A stretch of 64,000 bases of DNA from an uncultured Mollicutes bacterium (GTDB taxonomy: Bacteria > Bacillota_I > Bacilli_A > RFN20 > CAG-826): the NCBI GenBank assembly GCA_900540385.1, contig UQFY01000006.1:21533-85532 (forward strand). The letters run 5' to 3'. Of this stretch, positions 24,442-32,067 are shown piece after piece. A model generated the notes under the pieces. It saw nothing but the letters and a program-made list of their open reading frames with translations, did no database searches and was not told the origin of the DNA. Positions within the stretch are counted from its first letter, which is position 1. Every line of letters begins with the position of its first letter. The position numbers and the translations under genes are program-made.

Positions 24442-25737
24442 ATGAAGAAAGTTTGTTTAGTTTCCTTAGGTTGCGCTAAAAATCTCGTTGATTCCGAGAT
24501 GATTTTAGCGATGTTCCCTTTAACCTCATACACCTTAAGCACCTCCCCAAAAGATGCTGATTTAATTATCGTCAATACGTGTGGCTTTATCGAAGCGGCA
24601 AAGAAAGAAGCAATCGATACCATCTTAGAAATGGCAAAATATGATGCCAAGCTTGTGGCGGTTGGTTGCTTTGTCGAAAGAAACATGGAGGAATTAAAAG
24701 AAGCCATCCCGGAAGTAGATCTTTGGGTGCCTTTAAAAGAATATTCCACCCTTCATACGAGAATCGGCGAACTCATTGGAGAAAAGGACTTATTACCAAT
24801 CTCTCCTTTAAGAAGAGTTATTTCGACTTCCTCTTATTCCGCCTATCTTCGTATCTCCGATGGATGCGATAACATGTGCGCTTTCTGCGCTATTCCTTAT
24901 ATCCGTGGAAGGATGAAATCCCGTCCATTTGAGGAAATTCTTACCGAAGCAAAGAATTTGAAAGAAGAAGGAATCAAAGAAATCTCCCTCGTTTCTCAAG
25001 ATCCGATGCATTATGGCAAGGATTTTAAAGAGCATAAGCCAAATATGCTGGATTTAATGAAAGCACTAGACGCTTTAGGTTTCTATTCCATCCGTCTTCT
25101 CTATCTTTATCCCGAAGAAGTAACCGATGAAGAACTTGATTTTATTGCATCAAGCAAATCCATCGCACCTTATTTTGATGTCCCGATTCAATGTGCTTCC
25201 GATCATGTCTTAAAAGAGATGAATCGTCATGGAACGGTTCAAGATATGAGGGAATTATTCGCCAAGATTCGTGAAAGAATGCCTAAAGCGGTTCTTAGAA
25301 CAACCCTCATCGCTGGCTTCCCTAACGAAACGGAAGAGGACCATCAAGAAACTCTTTCCTTCATTAAAGAGGTTCGTTTTGATCACCTTGGGGTTTTCAC
25401 CTATTCCCGTGAAGAAGGAACAGCCGCTTATAAACGGAAAAACCAAATCCCTGAAAAAGTCAAAAAAGCCCGTTACGATGAGTTAATGGAAGAACAACGC
25501 CAGATTTCTTTCTCCCTTAACAAAGAGAGAGTAGGGGAAATAATGGAAGGACTTGTCACGGGATACGATGAGATGAAAAAGATGTATTCCCTTCGTTCTT
25601 ATTGGAATGCCCCAGATGGCATTGATGGAAATATCTTCTTCCATTCCAATAAAACCCTCAAAGAAGGGGACATTGTCAAAGTCAAAATCCTTAAAGCAGG
25701 GGTTTATGACCTTCTTGGCGAGCTTCTAGAAGAGTGA
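24442..25737 (+). CDS. rimO: Ribosomal protein uS12 methylthiotransferase RimO
   Basis: This radical-SAM enzyme adds a methylthio group to an aspartate of uS12. The N-terminal UPF0004 domain holds Cys11, Cys47 and Cys78 for the auxiliary cluster ('LGCAKNLVDSE', 'VNTCGF', 'VGCFVER'). The radical-SAM CxxxCxxC is in 'GCDNMCAFCAIPYIRG' (about 144-159), and a C-terminal TRAM domain occupies the last ~65 residues. The 431-residue length fits. The 'IPYIRGRMKSRP' sequence separates RimO from MiaB. It is the last gene of the galactose run and is followed by a strong terminator. Confidence 0.93.
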   Translation: MKKVCLVSLGCAKNLVDSEMILAMFPLTSYTLSTSPKDADLIIVNTCGFIEAAKKEAIDTILEMAKYDAKLVAVGCFVERNMEELKEAIPEVDLWVPLKEYSTLHTRIGELIGEKDLLPISPLRRVISTSSYSAYLRISDGCDNMCAFCAIPYIRGRMKSRPFEEILTEAKNLKEEGIKEISLVSQDPMHYGKDFKEHKPNMLDLMKALDALGFYSIRLLYLYPEEVTDEELDFIASSKSIAPYFDVPIQCASDHVLKEMNRHGTVQDMRELFAKIRERMPKAVLRTTLIAGFPNETEEDHQETLSFIKEVRFDHLGVFTYSREEGTAAYKRKNQIPEKVKKARYDELMEEQRQISFSLNKERVGEIMEGLVTGYDEMKKMYSLRSYWNAPDGIDGNIFFHSNKTLKEGDIVKVKILKAGVYDLLGELLEE

Positions 25738-25742
25738 AAATA

Positions 25743-25770
25743 CCTTCCTAATGCGAATTAGGAGGGTTTT
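25743..25770 (+). terminator. Rho-independent terminator of the cls-gal-rimO run
   Basis: A 10-bp stem (25743-25752 / 25757-25766) closed by a GCGA tetraloop is followed by TTTTCTCTTT. Confidence 0.9.
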
Positions 25771-25793
25771 CTCTTTAAAATAGAGGTTTTCTC

Positions 25794-25822
25794 TTGCATA
25801 GATGAAAAGGATTTTCTATAAT
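25794..25822 (+). promoter_or_regulatory. Promoter of tRNA-Thr
   Basis: TTGCAT (25794-25799) and a perfect TATAAT (25817-25822) are separated by 17 nt. A small GCTGC/GCAGC hairpin (25830-25845) lies between the promoter and the mature tRNA start. Confidence 0.75.
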
Positions 25823-25849
25823 CATTTTCGCTGCAAGAAAGCAGCCGTT

Positions 25850-25923
25850 GCCCCGCTAGTTAAACGGTATAACGGAACCATGGTAAGGTTCAATCCGTAG
25901 TTCGACTCTGCGGCGGGGCACCA
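25850..25923 (+). tRNA. tRNA-Thr (anticodon GGT)
   Basis: The cloverleaf is complete. The acceptor stem pairs GCCCCGC with GCGGGGC, the anticodon stem GAACC with GGTTC around the loop ATGGTAA (anticodon GGT), and the T-stem CGTAG with CTGCG around TTCGACT. The discriminator is A and CCA is encoded. GGT reads ACC and ACU threonine codons. Confidence 0.92.
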
Positions 25924-25935
25924 TATAAGAAGCAT

Positions 25936-25966
25936 AGGTTTGATACAGTAATGTCAGACCTTTTTT
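25936..25966 (+). terminator. Terminator of tRNA-Thr
   Basis: An 8-bp stem (AGGTTTGA 25936-25943 / TCAGACCT 25954-25961, one G-U pair) runs into TTTTTT. Confidence 0.75.
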
Positions 25967-26008
25967 CTTTGGCGGAAAGGGGATTTTTTCCTTTGTGCCA
26001 GTTTTCAT

Positions 26009-26058
26009 GAGACTAGAAGCAGTGAAAATACTTGCTGTTTTCTGGTCTCTTTTATTTT
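26009..26058 (+). terminator. Long hairpin followed by T-rich tail
   Basis: An imperfect stem GAGACTAGAA...TTTCTGGTCTC (26009-26049) is followed by TTTTATTTT. It is a second terminator or a structured RNA between the tRNA and the RNase III-like gene. Confidence 0.5.
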
Positions 26059-26064
26059 GCCTTT

Positions 26065-26101
26065 ATACTTTTTAACGATTTGGATACTTTTTAACGATTT
26101 G
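26065..26101. repeat. Tandem 18-bp direct repeat upstream of the RNase III-like gene
   Basis: ATACTTTTTAACGATTTG occurs at 26065-26082 and again at 26084-26101, one base apart and identical. The repeats lie about 45 bp upstream of a TATAAT at 26147-26152, the usual place for an activator or repressor site. The 19-bp period is roughly two helical turns. Confidence 0.75.
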
Positions 26102-26146
26102 AGTAAATGTCGTATCTATTGCGGCCAATGACCTATTAGCATTTAG

Positions 26147-26152
26147 TATAAT
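26147..26152 (+). promoter_or_regulatory. -10 box of the RNase III-like gene
   Basis: TATAAT at 26147-26152 has no good -35 at 16-18 nt; TTGCGG at 26119 is 22 nt away. A Shine-Dalgarno-like ACGGAG lies before the ATG. Poor -35 plus upstream direct repeats suggests activator dependence. Confidence 0.5.
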
Positions 26153-26175
26153 GATTACGCTAACGGAGATTAGTC

Positions 26176-26679
26176 ATGGACGAAAAAAGAATAGAAAAAG
26201 AAATGAGAGAGTTGGAATTAAAGATTCATTATCACTTTAATGATATCTCTTGGCTTGCTAAGGCTATGGGTTCCATAAAGATAGAAGTTTCTGGTCAGGG
26301 TAAGAATGGCTCTGAATACTTTAATGAAGGATTAGCTATTGTTGGCGATGCTATGCTTAAATTGGTTATTGTCGACTATCTATATAGGACTAAGAAGATC
26401 AGAACTAAAGGTGAAATAACAACCGCCAAAAGCGACTTAGAGAATAACACAACTATGCATAGGATGATGTTAGGTGAAGGTTTGATTTCGTATTCTTATA
26501 ACGATCTTCATTTCTACAAAGATTCAAATATTCCAGACCATGAAAAAGTTGTGTGCAAAGAACATGATCCATATGTCGAAGCGATAGTTGGTGCTGTTTA
26601 TTACGACTCAAACTACGACACAACAAAGAGATGGGTGTTAGAATGGTTACTTCCTTTATTGGAAAGATACAAGATATAG
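26176..26679 (+). CDS. Stand-alone RNase III-like domain protein
   Basis: This 167-residue protein is only an RNase III domain, with no double-stranded-RNA-binding domain (full RNase III is ~230 residues). The first signature reads 'NEGLAIVGDAMLKL' (50-63) and the second 'DPYVEAIVGAVYYD' (131-144). It keeps Glu51, Asp58, Glu80 and Glu135. The position of E. coli Glu41 is Ala54, and that of Asp114 is Pro132. Mini-RNase III (MrnC) also lacks these two residues, so it may still cleave, but the body of the protein looks more like canonical RNase III. It lies alone after a tRNA gene, behind tandem repeats, and looks like accessory DNA. Confidence 0.8.
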   Translation: MDEKRIEKEMRELELKIHYHFNDISWLAKAMGSIKIEVSGQGKNGSEYFNEGLAIVGDAMLKLVIVDYLYRTKKIRTKGEITTAKSDLENNTTMHRMMLGEGLISYSYNDLHFYKDSNIPDHEKVVCKEHDPYVEAIVGAVYYDSNYDTTKRWVLEWLLPLLERYKI

Positions 26680-26907
26680 GAGCAAATAAGGGATTATTTT
26701 TACGACCATTTCGAAGTTTTCTTGAATGATTCGGCAAAAGTAATAGTCGACTGCAAAAGTGCCGAAATTAGAAAGCGAATGGCAAAGATAAGAATGTCAA
26801 TATTAGTTCTCCAAACATTTCTAGAAAAACTTCGCTCTAATATTGTTTTTCTCTTGAAAAGAAACGAAGAATGCTTGATAATCATTCATGTAGATGATCC
26901 TCGATGA
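26680..26907 (+). CDS. Possible small protein (low confidence)
   Basis: This open frame follows the RNase III-like stop directly and ends at a TGA at 26907. Its residues are mixed basic and hydrophobic: 'LNDSAKVIVDCKSAEIRKRMAKIR', then 'MSILVLQTFLEKLRSNIVFLLKRNEE'. The only usual start is a TTG at 26722 (61 residues), without a Shine-Dalgarno. An AGGAG at 26678-26682 is too close to any start upstream. It may be coding in the accessory patch or may be a chance frame. I do not recognise it. Confidence 0.25.
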   Translation, partial: EQIRDYFYDHFEVFLNDSAKVIVDCKSAEIRKRMAKIRMSILVLQTFLEKLRSNIVFLLKRNEECLIIIHVDDPR

Positions 26908-26960
26908 GGCTCTACGACGCTCATATTTCTTGAGTGGTTTCCTTACGGAGCCACCTTTTT
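26890..26960 (+). terminator. Two hairpins ending in a T-run just before rimP (terminator or attenuator)
   Basis: The first hairpin pairs GTAGA (26890) with TCTAC (26911-26915). The second pairs GTGGTTTCC (26934-26942) with GGAGCCAC (26947-26954) around TTAC and runs into TTTTT. The Shine-Dalgarno of rimP follows. No promoter is visible between the second hairpin and rimP, so it may be a leader attenuator of the rimP-nusA-infB operon rather than a simple end. Confidence 0.55.
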
Positions 26961-26979
26961 GTTTATTTAGGAGGAAAAA

Positions 26980-27441
26980 ATGAAAGAAATCGATGACGTT
27001 AAAGAAGCATTAGAACCCACCTTAGAGAAGGAAGGATACACCCTTGCAGATGTTTCTCTCTCGAAAGACAAAGATGGTCTAACCCTTCATGTGTTTATTG
27101 ACAGAGATTCGCCGATTTCTCTCGATGACATCGTCGCTATAAGTAATATCATCAATCCTATACTCGATCAGAGTGACCCCATCAAATCCCCGTATACATT
27201 GGACGTATCGTCCCTTGGGGCAGAGAAGCCGCTCTCCTTAGACAAACTCGAGAAATACGTTGGAAATTATGTCAATTTCCATCTCTCTCATCCTTACAAA
27301 GGGCTTAATACTTTAGAAGGAACCCTTCTAGAAGCAAATGAGAATGAAGTGACGCTCGGCATTAAAAACAAAACCCGAGTCCAAAAAGTGATACTGAAAC
27401 GAGACACTATTGATAGAGCTCGTTTAGCAATTGAATTCTAA
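26980..27441 (+). CDS. rimP: Ribosome maturation factor RimP
   Basis: This protein assists late assembly of the 30S subunit. The 153-residue length and order fit: an N-terminal alpha/beta domain with 'LEPTLEKEGYTLADVSLSKDKDGLTLHVFIDRD' and 'ISLDDIVAISNIINPILD', the 'YTLDVSSLGAEKPL' segment (consensus Y-x-L-E-V-S-S-P-G, here with LGA), and a C-terminal SH3-like domain. It starts after a very strong AGGAGGAAAAA Shine-Dalgarno and opens the rimP-nusA-ylxQ-infB-rbfA operon. Confidence 0.93.
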   Translation: MKEIDDVKEALEPTLEKEGYTLADVSLSKDKDGLTLHVFIDRDSPISLDDIVAISNIINPILDQSDPIKSPYTLDVSSLGAEKPLSLDKLEKYVGNYVNFHLSHPYKGLNTLEGTLLEANENEVTLGIKNKTRVQKVILKRDTIDRARLAIEF

Positions 27442-27460
27442 TTAAAAGAGGAAAAAAACA

Positions 27461-29272
27461 ATGAATGTTGAACAATTCCAAGAGGCTGTAAACGCTATTG
27501 CCGATAACAAAGGCGTTAGCCATCAAGCAATCATCAACGCTTTGCACGATGCTCTTCAAATCGCCTACACCCGTTATTTACATGGTGGCAACGACGCAAG
27601 AGTCGAAGTAAACATCGATGAGGAAAATGGGCACGTTACCATCGCCCAATTAAAGAAAGTCGTCGAGGAAGTCCAAGATGACTATCTTGAAATTTCTAAA
27701 GAAGACGCCTTAATTGATGCCGAAGACAAGATTGATTCCATCAAAGAAGACCTTTCTTTCATGAAATCAAGAAATAACGCTTCAAAGAAAGAGGAGATGA
27801 AACACTTAATCTCCTTAATCGAAGAAGAAAAGAAAAACCTCAAAGTTGGCGGAGATTATCGTGTCTATTGCCCATTTGAGACCCTTTCTAAATTAACCGC
27901 ATCCTCCTTCCGTAGCGTTCTTACCCAAAAGATTGCCGAAGCGGGACATGAGGTTCTTTATGAAATCTATAAAGACCACATTGGTGAATTGGTGACTGGC
28001 ACTGTCGAAGCTGTTTCTGGCTCTTCCGTTACCGTTAATATCGGTAAAGGAACCACCGAACTTTATAAAGAAGATTTAATCGGTGATGAAGACTTCAAAC
28101 TTGGCGATATCATCAAAGTCTATATCGAAGAGGTCAAACAAGCCAAAGACGATATGGGACACGGACCAAAAGGACCACAAATCAAAGCCACCCGTTCCAC
28201 CGAAGGTTTCTTAAAGAGACTCTTTGAAGAGGAAATCCATGAAATCTACGACGGAACCGTCGTTATCAAAGGCATTGCTAGAAGAGCTGGCGTAAGAAGC
28301 AAGGTCGCGGTTGCTAGCACTAACGAAGACGTTGATCCAATCGGCGCTTGTATCGGACAAGGCGGCACCCGTATTCAAAAGGTTGTTTCCCAACTTGGCA
28401 ATTCCAAATACAAAGAGAAGATTGATATCATCCCTTATAGCGATTACACCCCATTATATATTGCCGAAGCAATGCGCCCAGCCAATGTTCTTGGTGTCAA
28501 AATCATCGATGAAAACTCTCTTCCTCATCCAACAGCAGCCGTTGTTATCGATGATGAGCAATACGCTGTTGCCATCGGAAAACGTGGATCCAATGCCACT
28601 TTAGCTAACAAACTCACCGGATGGAATATCCGTGTTTATAAGAAGAGCGATGCTGAAGCGGAAGGCTTAGAATACACTCCACTTGAAGAAGTTGAAAAGA
28701 CGGCCGAAGAACTTAAGAAGACAAAGAGCCGTGAGGAATATGCAAAACGTTCTGCTGAAGAACTTGCCAATAAAGCGAATGAACCAGCCGAAGAAGTTAC
28801 ACCTGTTATTCCTGAAGTAAATGAAGACGATGTCGAATTAGAAGAGACACCAGTTGCTTCTGAAGTTGCTCCAACCGAAGAAAAAGTTTCTACCCCAGTG
28901 GAAGAAACCCCAGCTCCAGTTAAAGAAGAAGTCAAAGTGGAAGAAACCCCAGTCGTTAAACCTGTTGAAACGACCGAAGTTAAGACCACAAAGACTTTGG
29001 ATGAGCTTGAAAAAGAACTTTCTCAAAGCAAAGATGAGAAAGAAGATAAGAAAGGTGCCCATAAATTTGGCAAGAGCAAACGTCCTCACAACATCTCTGA
29101 TAACGAAGTTGCTCGTGTCACTCCAAATGAAGTGCCTGCTAGTGAAGCAATGCCAATCTATTCTGATGAAGAGCTTGCCGAAATCGAGCAAGAAGAAAAC
29201 GAAATCGATCAAAATGACGATGATTCCATCGATTACGACGATTTCGATGAATACTACGACGATAATAAATAA
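27461..29272 (+). CDS. nusA: Transcription termination/antitermination factor NusA with long acidic tail
   Basis: NusA binds RNA polymerase and nascent RNA and modulates pausing, termination and antitermination. The N-terminal domain, S1 domain (about 170-240) and two KH domains (about 245-400; 'GACIGQGGTRIQKV' and 'AVAIGKRGSNATLAN' carry the GXXG loops) are all present. Firmicute NusA usually ends near residue 350-400. Here about 190 further residues follow, with repeated 'EETPV' and 'V-E-E-T-P-A-P-V' units and a last stretch of Asp/Glu ('DEELAEIEQEENEID', 'DYDDFDEYY'). The tail is low in complexity and probably unstructured. It starts 19 nt after rimP. Confidence 0.95.
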   Translation: MNVEQFQEAVNAIADNKGVSHQAIINALHDALQIAYTRYLHGGNDARVEVNIDEENGHVTIAQLKKVVEEVQDDYLEISKEDALIDAEDKIDSIKEDLSFMKSRNNASKKEEMKHLISLIEEEKKNLKVGGDYRVYCPFETLSKLTASSFRSVLTQKIAEAGHEVLYEIYKDHIGELVTGTVEAVSGSSVTVNIGKGTTELYKEDLIGDEDFKLGDIIKVYIEEVKQAKDDMGHGPKGPQIKATRSTEGFLKRLFEEEIHEIYDGTVVIKGIARRAGVRSKVAVASTNEDVDPIGACIGQGGTRIQKVVSQLGNSKYKEKIDIIPYSDYTPLYIAEAMRPANVLGVKIIDENSLPHPTAAVVIDDEQYAVAIGKRGSNATLANKLTGWNIRVYKKSDAEAEGLEYTPLEEVEKTAEELKKTKSREEYAKRSAEELANKANEPAEEVTPVIPEVNEDDVELEETPVASEVAPTEEKVSTPVEETPAPVKEEVKVEETPVVKPVETTEVKTTKTLDELEKELSQSKDEKEDKKGAHKFGKSKRPHNISDNEVARVTPNEVPASEAMPIYSDEELAEIEQEENEIDQNDDDSIDYDDFDEYYDDNK

Positions 29273-29281
29273 TGATGCTAT

Positions 29282-29301
29282 GCCCACCTTCAAAGGTGGG
29301 C
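29282..29301 (+). other. Perfect hairpin between nusA and ylxQ
   Basis: GCCCACCT (29282-29289) and AGGTGGGC (29294-29301) form an 8-bp stem with a TCAA tetraloop in the 49-nt gap. No T-run follows, so it is unlikely to terminate. It could be an mRNA processing or stabilising site that sets the NusA/downstream ratio. Confidence 0.7.
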
Positions 29302-29321
29302 AAGCTTCTTAGGAGGAGAAT

Positions 29322-29639
29322 ATGGAAAAAGATCCACGTTTGGGATTCTTAGGAATCCTCTATGTCTCTAGAAGAGCCATTATCGGGGAGGATTTCCTAT
29401 CTCACCTCGATAAAGTAAGATTTGTCGTCAAAGCAAATAATCTTACTTCCAACCAAAGCAAATCCATTGAAAAAATGGTGATTTCCCGTCATATACCTAT
29501 GGATGATAGTTTCACGTCAGCTGAACTAGGAAACGCCTTAGGATATGATGAAATCAATTTCATTGGCATCGTTGATAAAAAAGCAGCGTTAGCCTATGTA
29601 AGTAAATCATTGAAAGGGGCAAAACATGAAGAAAAATAA
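29322..29639 (+). CDS. ylxQ: L7Ae/L30e-family protein YlxQ
   Basis: This 105-residue small RNA-binding fold protein is placed between nusA and infB as in Bacilli. The core 'FLGILYVSRRAIIGEDFLSHLDKVRFVVKANNLTSNQSKSIEK' and 'ELGNALGYDEINFIGIVDKKAALAYV' match the L7Ae-like YlxQ layout. The YlxR gene that usually sits between nusA and ylxQ is absent here. Its end overlaps the infB start by 14 nt. Its role is thought to be in ribosome or RNase P-related function; exact function is unsettled. Confidence 0.8.
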   Translation: MEKDPRLGFLGILYVSRRAIIGEDFLSHLDKVRFVVKANNLTSNQSKSIEKMVISRHIPMDDSFTSAELGNALGYDEINFIGIVDKKAALAYVSKSLKGAKHEEK

Positions 29640-31485
29640 TGCATATGGCTCAAAGAAGAATGACGGACATGTTTCCCGTCAAGCCAACTTTGAATCTCGT
29701 CCATTCCAAAAGAAAAAAGAGGAATACGCGAAAGTAAATGGCGGAGTTTTCGTTTATTCGAAACCTCTTTCTGCCGCGGAACTCTCTAAAGCAATTAATG
29801 TTCCTGCTAATGCCATCATCAAATTCTTATTTATGAATGGGAAGATGGTTACGATCAACCAAATGCTAGACGATGAAACAATCGGAACCATTTGTTTGGA
29901 ATTTAACTACGATTTCAAGAAAGAAAAAGTAGTGGATGCAGAACATTTTGAAGATCTCGAAATCGAAGATGATCCAGTCGATTTGAAAGAAAGAGCCCCA
30001 ATCGTCACCGTTATGGGACACGTCGACCATGGCAAAACCTCTATTATCGACGCTATCCGTCATTCAAATGTCGCAGGTGGAGAAGCAGGTGGCATTTCCC
30101 AAGCCATCGGTGCTTATCAAAAAGAAATCCACGGCAAAAAAGTTACCATCATCGATACCCCTGGGCACGCTGCGTTTACCGCAATGAGAGCAAGAGGTGC
30201 CGATGTTACGGATATTGTTGTTCTTGTGGTTGCAGCCGATGATGGCGTTATGCCTCAGACTGTTGAGGCCATTAACCACGCTAAAGCAGCAAACTGCCAA
30301 ATCATTGTTGCCATTAATAAGATGGATAAACCTGGTGCAAATCCTCAAAGAGTCAAAGAGGAACTTATGCAACATGACATCTATGGCGAAGAATATGGTG
30401 GAGATGTCTTGATGGTGGAATGCTCTGCAAAAACAGGGCAAGGCTTAAATGACCTTCTTGAAGCGATTCTCTTAAAAGCGGAAATGATGGAATTGAAAGC
30501 CAATCCAAATCGTTATGCGATCGGTACGGTATTAGAGGCTAATTTGGATAAAGGAGAAGGACCGAAAGCCACTCTTCTTGTTCAAAATGGCACCTTAAAG
30601 AACTCCGACTATGTCGTTGTCGGGGAAATCTATGGAAAAATCCGCCGTATGTCTAACGAATTCGGCACAGTCCTAAAATCTGCTGGTCCATCAACACCAG
30701 TTTCGGTTACAGGCTTAAGCGCTGTTCCAAATGCAGGTGACCGTTTTATGGCCTTCCCAACAGAGAGAGAAGCTCGTGAAATTGCCGAAAGAAGAGCTTT
30801 GGCAAAGAAAGAAAAAGCCCAAGCTGGCACGGCTGCAATGTCCTTAGAAGATTTGAATAATTTGGTCAATGCCGGAAACATTCAAAACATCAACGTTATC
30901 ATCAAAGCGGATACGGATGGTTCTGCGGAAGCCTTAAAAGCCTCTCTTGAAAAATTATCCAACGATCAAATCAAGATTAAGGTGATTGCCGCTCAAGCAG
31001 GTGCTATTAACGATAGCGATATCCTTTTAGCCCAAGCTTCTGGCGCTCTTATTTATGCTTTCAATATTCGTCCTGATGCTAGAATCGCTCAAAAAGCGGC
31101 TGAGGCCCATGTCGAAATCAGACCACATCGTATCATTTACGAATTAATCGATGAAATGACGAACCTTATGAAAGGTATGTATAAAGCCGAAAAAGTGGAA
31201 AACGTTACCGGACAAGCCGAGATTCGTCATATCTATAAAATCTCCCACGTTGGTACAGTCGCTGGTGCTTATGTGACCTCCGGACTTATCAAAACCGGTG
31301 AGAAAGTCCGCCTCTTAAGAGATGGCGTCATCACTTATGAAGGAAAATTAGGGTCTTTGAAACGTTTCAAAGATGACGTTAAAGAAGTTAAAGAAGGCTA
31401 TGAATGTGGCTTTACTATCGATAACTTCAATGACTTAAAAGAAGGAGACATCATCGAAGGATACGAGATGGTGGATAAAAAATAA
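29626..31485 (+). CDS. infB: Translation initiation factor IF-2
   Basis: This GTPase delivers initiator tRNA to the 30S subunit. It has 619 residues, a short form with a reduced N-terminal region. The IF2-N domain lies at about 40-100 ('SKAINVPANAIIKFLFMNGKMVTINQML'). The G domain starts near 125 with G1 'GHVDHGKTSI', 'DTPGHAAF' (G3) and 'NKMDKPGANP' (G4). Domains II-IV follow, with a well-kept C-terminal tRNA-binding domain. It overlaps ylxQ by 14 nt and rbfA by 1 nt. Confidence 0.96.
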   Translation: MKKNNAYGSKKNDGHVSRQANFESRPFQKKKEEYAKVNGGVFVYSKPLSAAELSKAINVPANAIIKFLFMNGKMVTINQMLDDETIGTICLEFNYDFKKEKVVDAEHFEDLEIEDDPVDLKERAPIVTVMGHVDHGKTSIIDAIRHSNVAGGEAGGISQAIGAYQKEIHGKKVTIIDTPGHAAFTAMRARGADVTDIVVLVVAADDGVMPQTVEAINHAKAANCQIIVAINKMDKPGANPQRVKEELMQHDIYGEEYGGDVLMVECSAKTGQGLNDLLEAILLKAEMMELKANPNRYAIGTVLEANLDKGEGPKATLLVQNGTLKNSDYVVVGEIYGKIRRMSNEFGTVLKSAGPSTPVSVTGLSAVPNAGDRFMAFPTEREAREIAERRALAKKEKAQAGTAAMSLEDLNNLVNAGNIQNINVIIKADTDGSAEALKASLEKLSNDQIKIKVIAAQAGAINDSDILLAQASGALIYAFNIRPDARIAQKAAEAHVEIRPHRIIYELIDEMTNLMKGMYKAEKVENVTGQAEIRHIYKISHVGTVAGAYVTSGLIKTGEKVRLLRDGVITYEGKLGSLKRFKDDVKEVKEGYECGFTIDNFNDLKEGDIIEGYEMVDKK

Positions 31486-31853
31486 TGGCTCAAAGACAAG
31501 GAAGAATTAAAGCGCTTATAACCCGCAATATCTCGGATATTCTTACCTTTGAGTTAAAAAACCCTAAGGTTGGTCTTCCTTCTGTGAACCACGTAGAAAT
31601 CAACAGTGATAATTCCCTTGCTAGAGTATATGTTTCCTTCATGGGTGCAAAAAATCCTGAGAAACATATCGAGGAATTGAATCGTTGCAAAGGCTTTGTG
31701 CGTTCTTCTCTTGCAAAAAGGATGGATGTTTACAAAGTTCCAGATATTCTCTTTGTCTACGATACAAGGTTTGACGATGAAGAAAGAATCAATTCTCTTC
31801 TAAAGAAAGAGGAAGAAGATATTCAAAACGCAAAAAAGGGATCCTGTGATTAA
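31485..31853 (+). CDS. rbfA: 30S ribosome-binding factor RbfA
   Basis: This is a cold-shock-associated 30S maturation factor. The 122-residue protein has the KH-like RbfA fold: 'RQGRIKALITRNISDILTFELKNPKVG', 'DNSLARVYVSFMG' and 'VPDILFVYDTRFDDEERINSLLKK' (the last helical motif). It starts within the infB stop (TAATG) and its stop lies inside the terminator hairpin loop. Confidence 0.94.
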   Translation: MAQRQGRIKALITRNISDILTFELKNPKVGLPSVNHVEINSDNSLARVYVSFMGAKNPEKHIEELNRCKGFVRSSLAKRMDVYKVPDILFVYDTRFDDEERINSLLKKEEEDIQNAKKGSCD

Positions 31854-31868
31854 TTCACAGGATTTTTA
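31841..31868 (+). terminator. Terminator overlapping the rbfA stop codon
   Basis: A 9-bp stem ATCCTGTGA (31841-31849) / TCACAGGAT (31855-31863) with loop TTAAT is followed by TTTTTAAT. The rbfA stop TAA is in the loop. Confidence 0.85.
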
Positions 31869-32024
31869 ATAGGCCTATACGTCTTTTTCTTCAAAATGAG
31901 GATGATAGGCTTCTTTTTCTAAGACAGAGAATATCACTTACGTGAGAAAATTAAGGTACAAGTTAACCCCAATAGTGGCTATAAGGTAAGCAATGTGGCG
32001 CTTAATATTCTTTAGAAAACAAAG

Positions 32025-32055
32025 AAAAAGAGAGCATGTCATCTAAGTTGCTCTT
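32025..32055 (-). terminator. Bidirectional-type terminator for the TtcA-like gene
   Basis: AAAGAGAGCA and TGCTCTTTT pair around an ~11-nt loop. A-runs on the left and T-runs on the right would allow termination on both strands. It lies just beyond the stop of the minus-strand gene ending at 32068. Confidence 0.55.
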
Positions 32056-32067
32056 TTCTTTTAGAAT

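Noticed and set aside
25850..26979. Attachment-site copy of the tRNA-Thr 3' end
   Set aside because: I looked for a second copy of the last 20 bases of the tRNA up to 27 kb and found none, so integration at the tRNA is not shown.
28636..29312. Open frames on both strands over the nusA tail
   Set aside because: The repetitive acidic codons of the tail produce long frames in other phases; their composition (Ser/Thr-rich or Lys/Leu-rich) is a direct mirror of the repeats.
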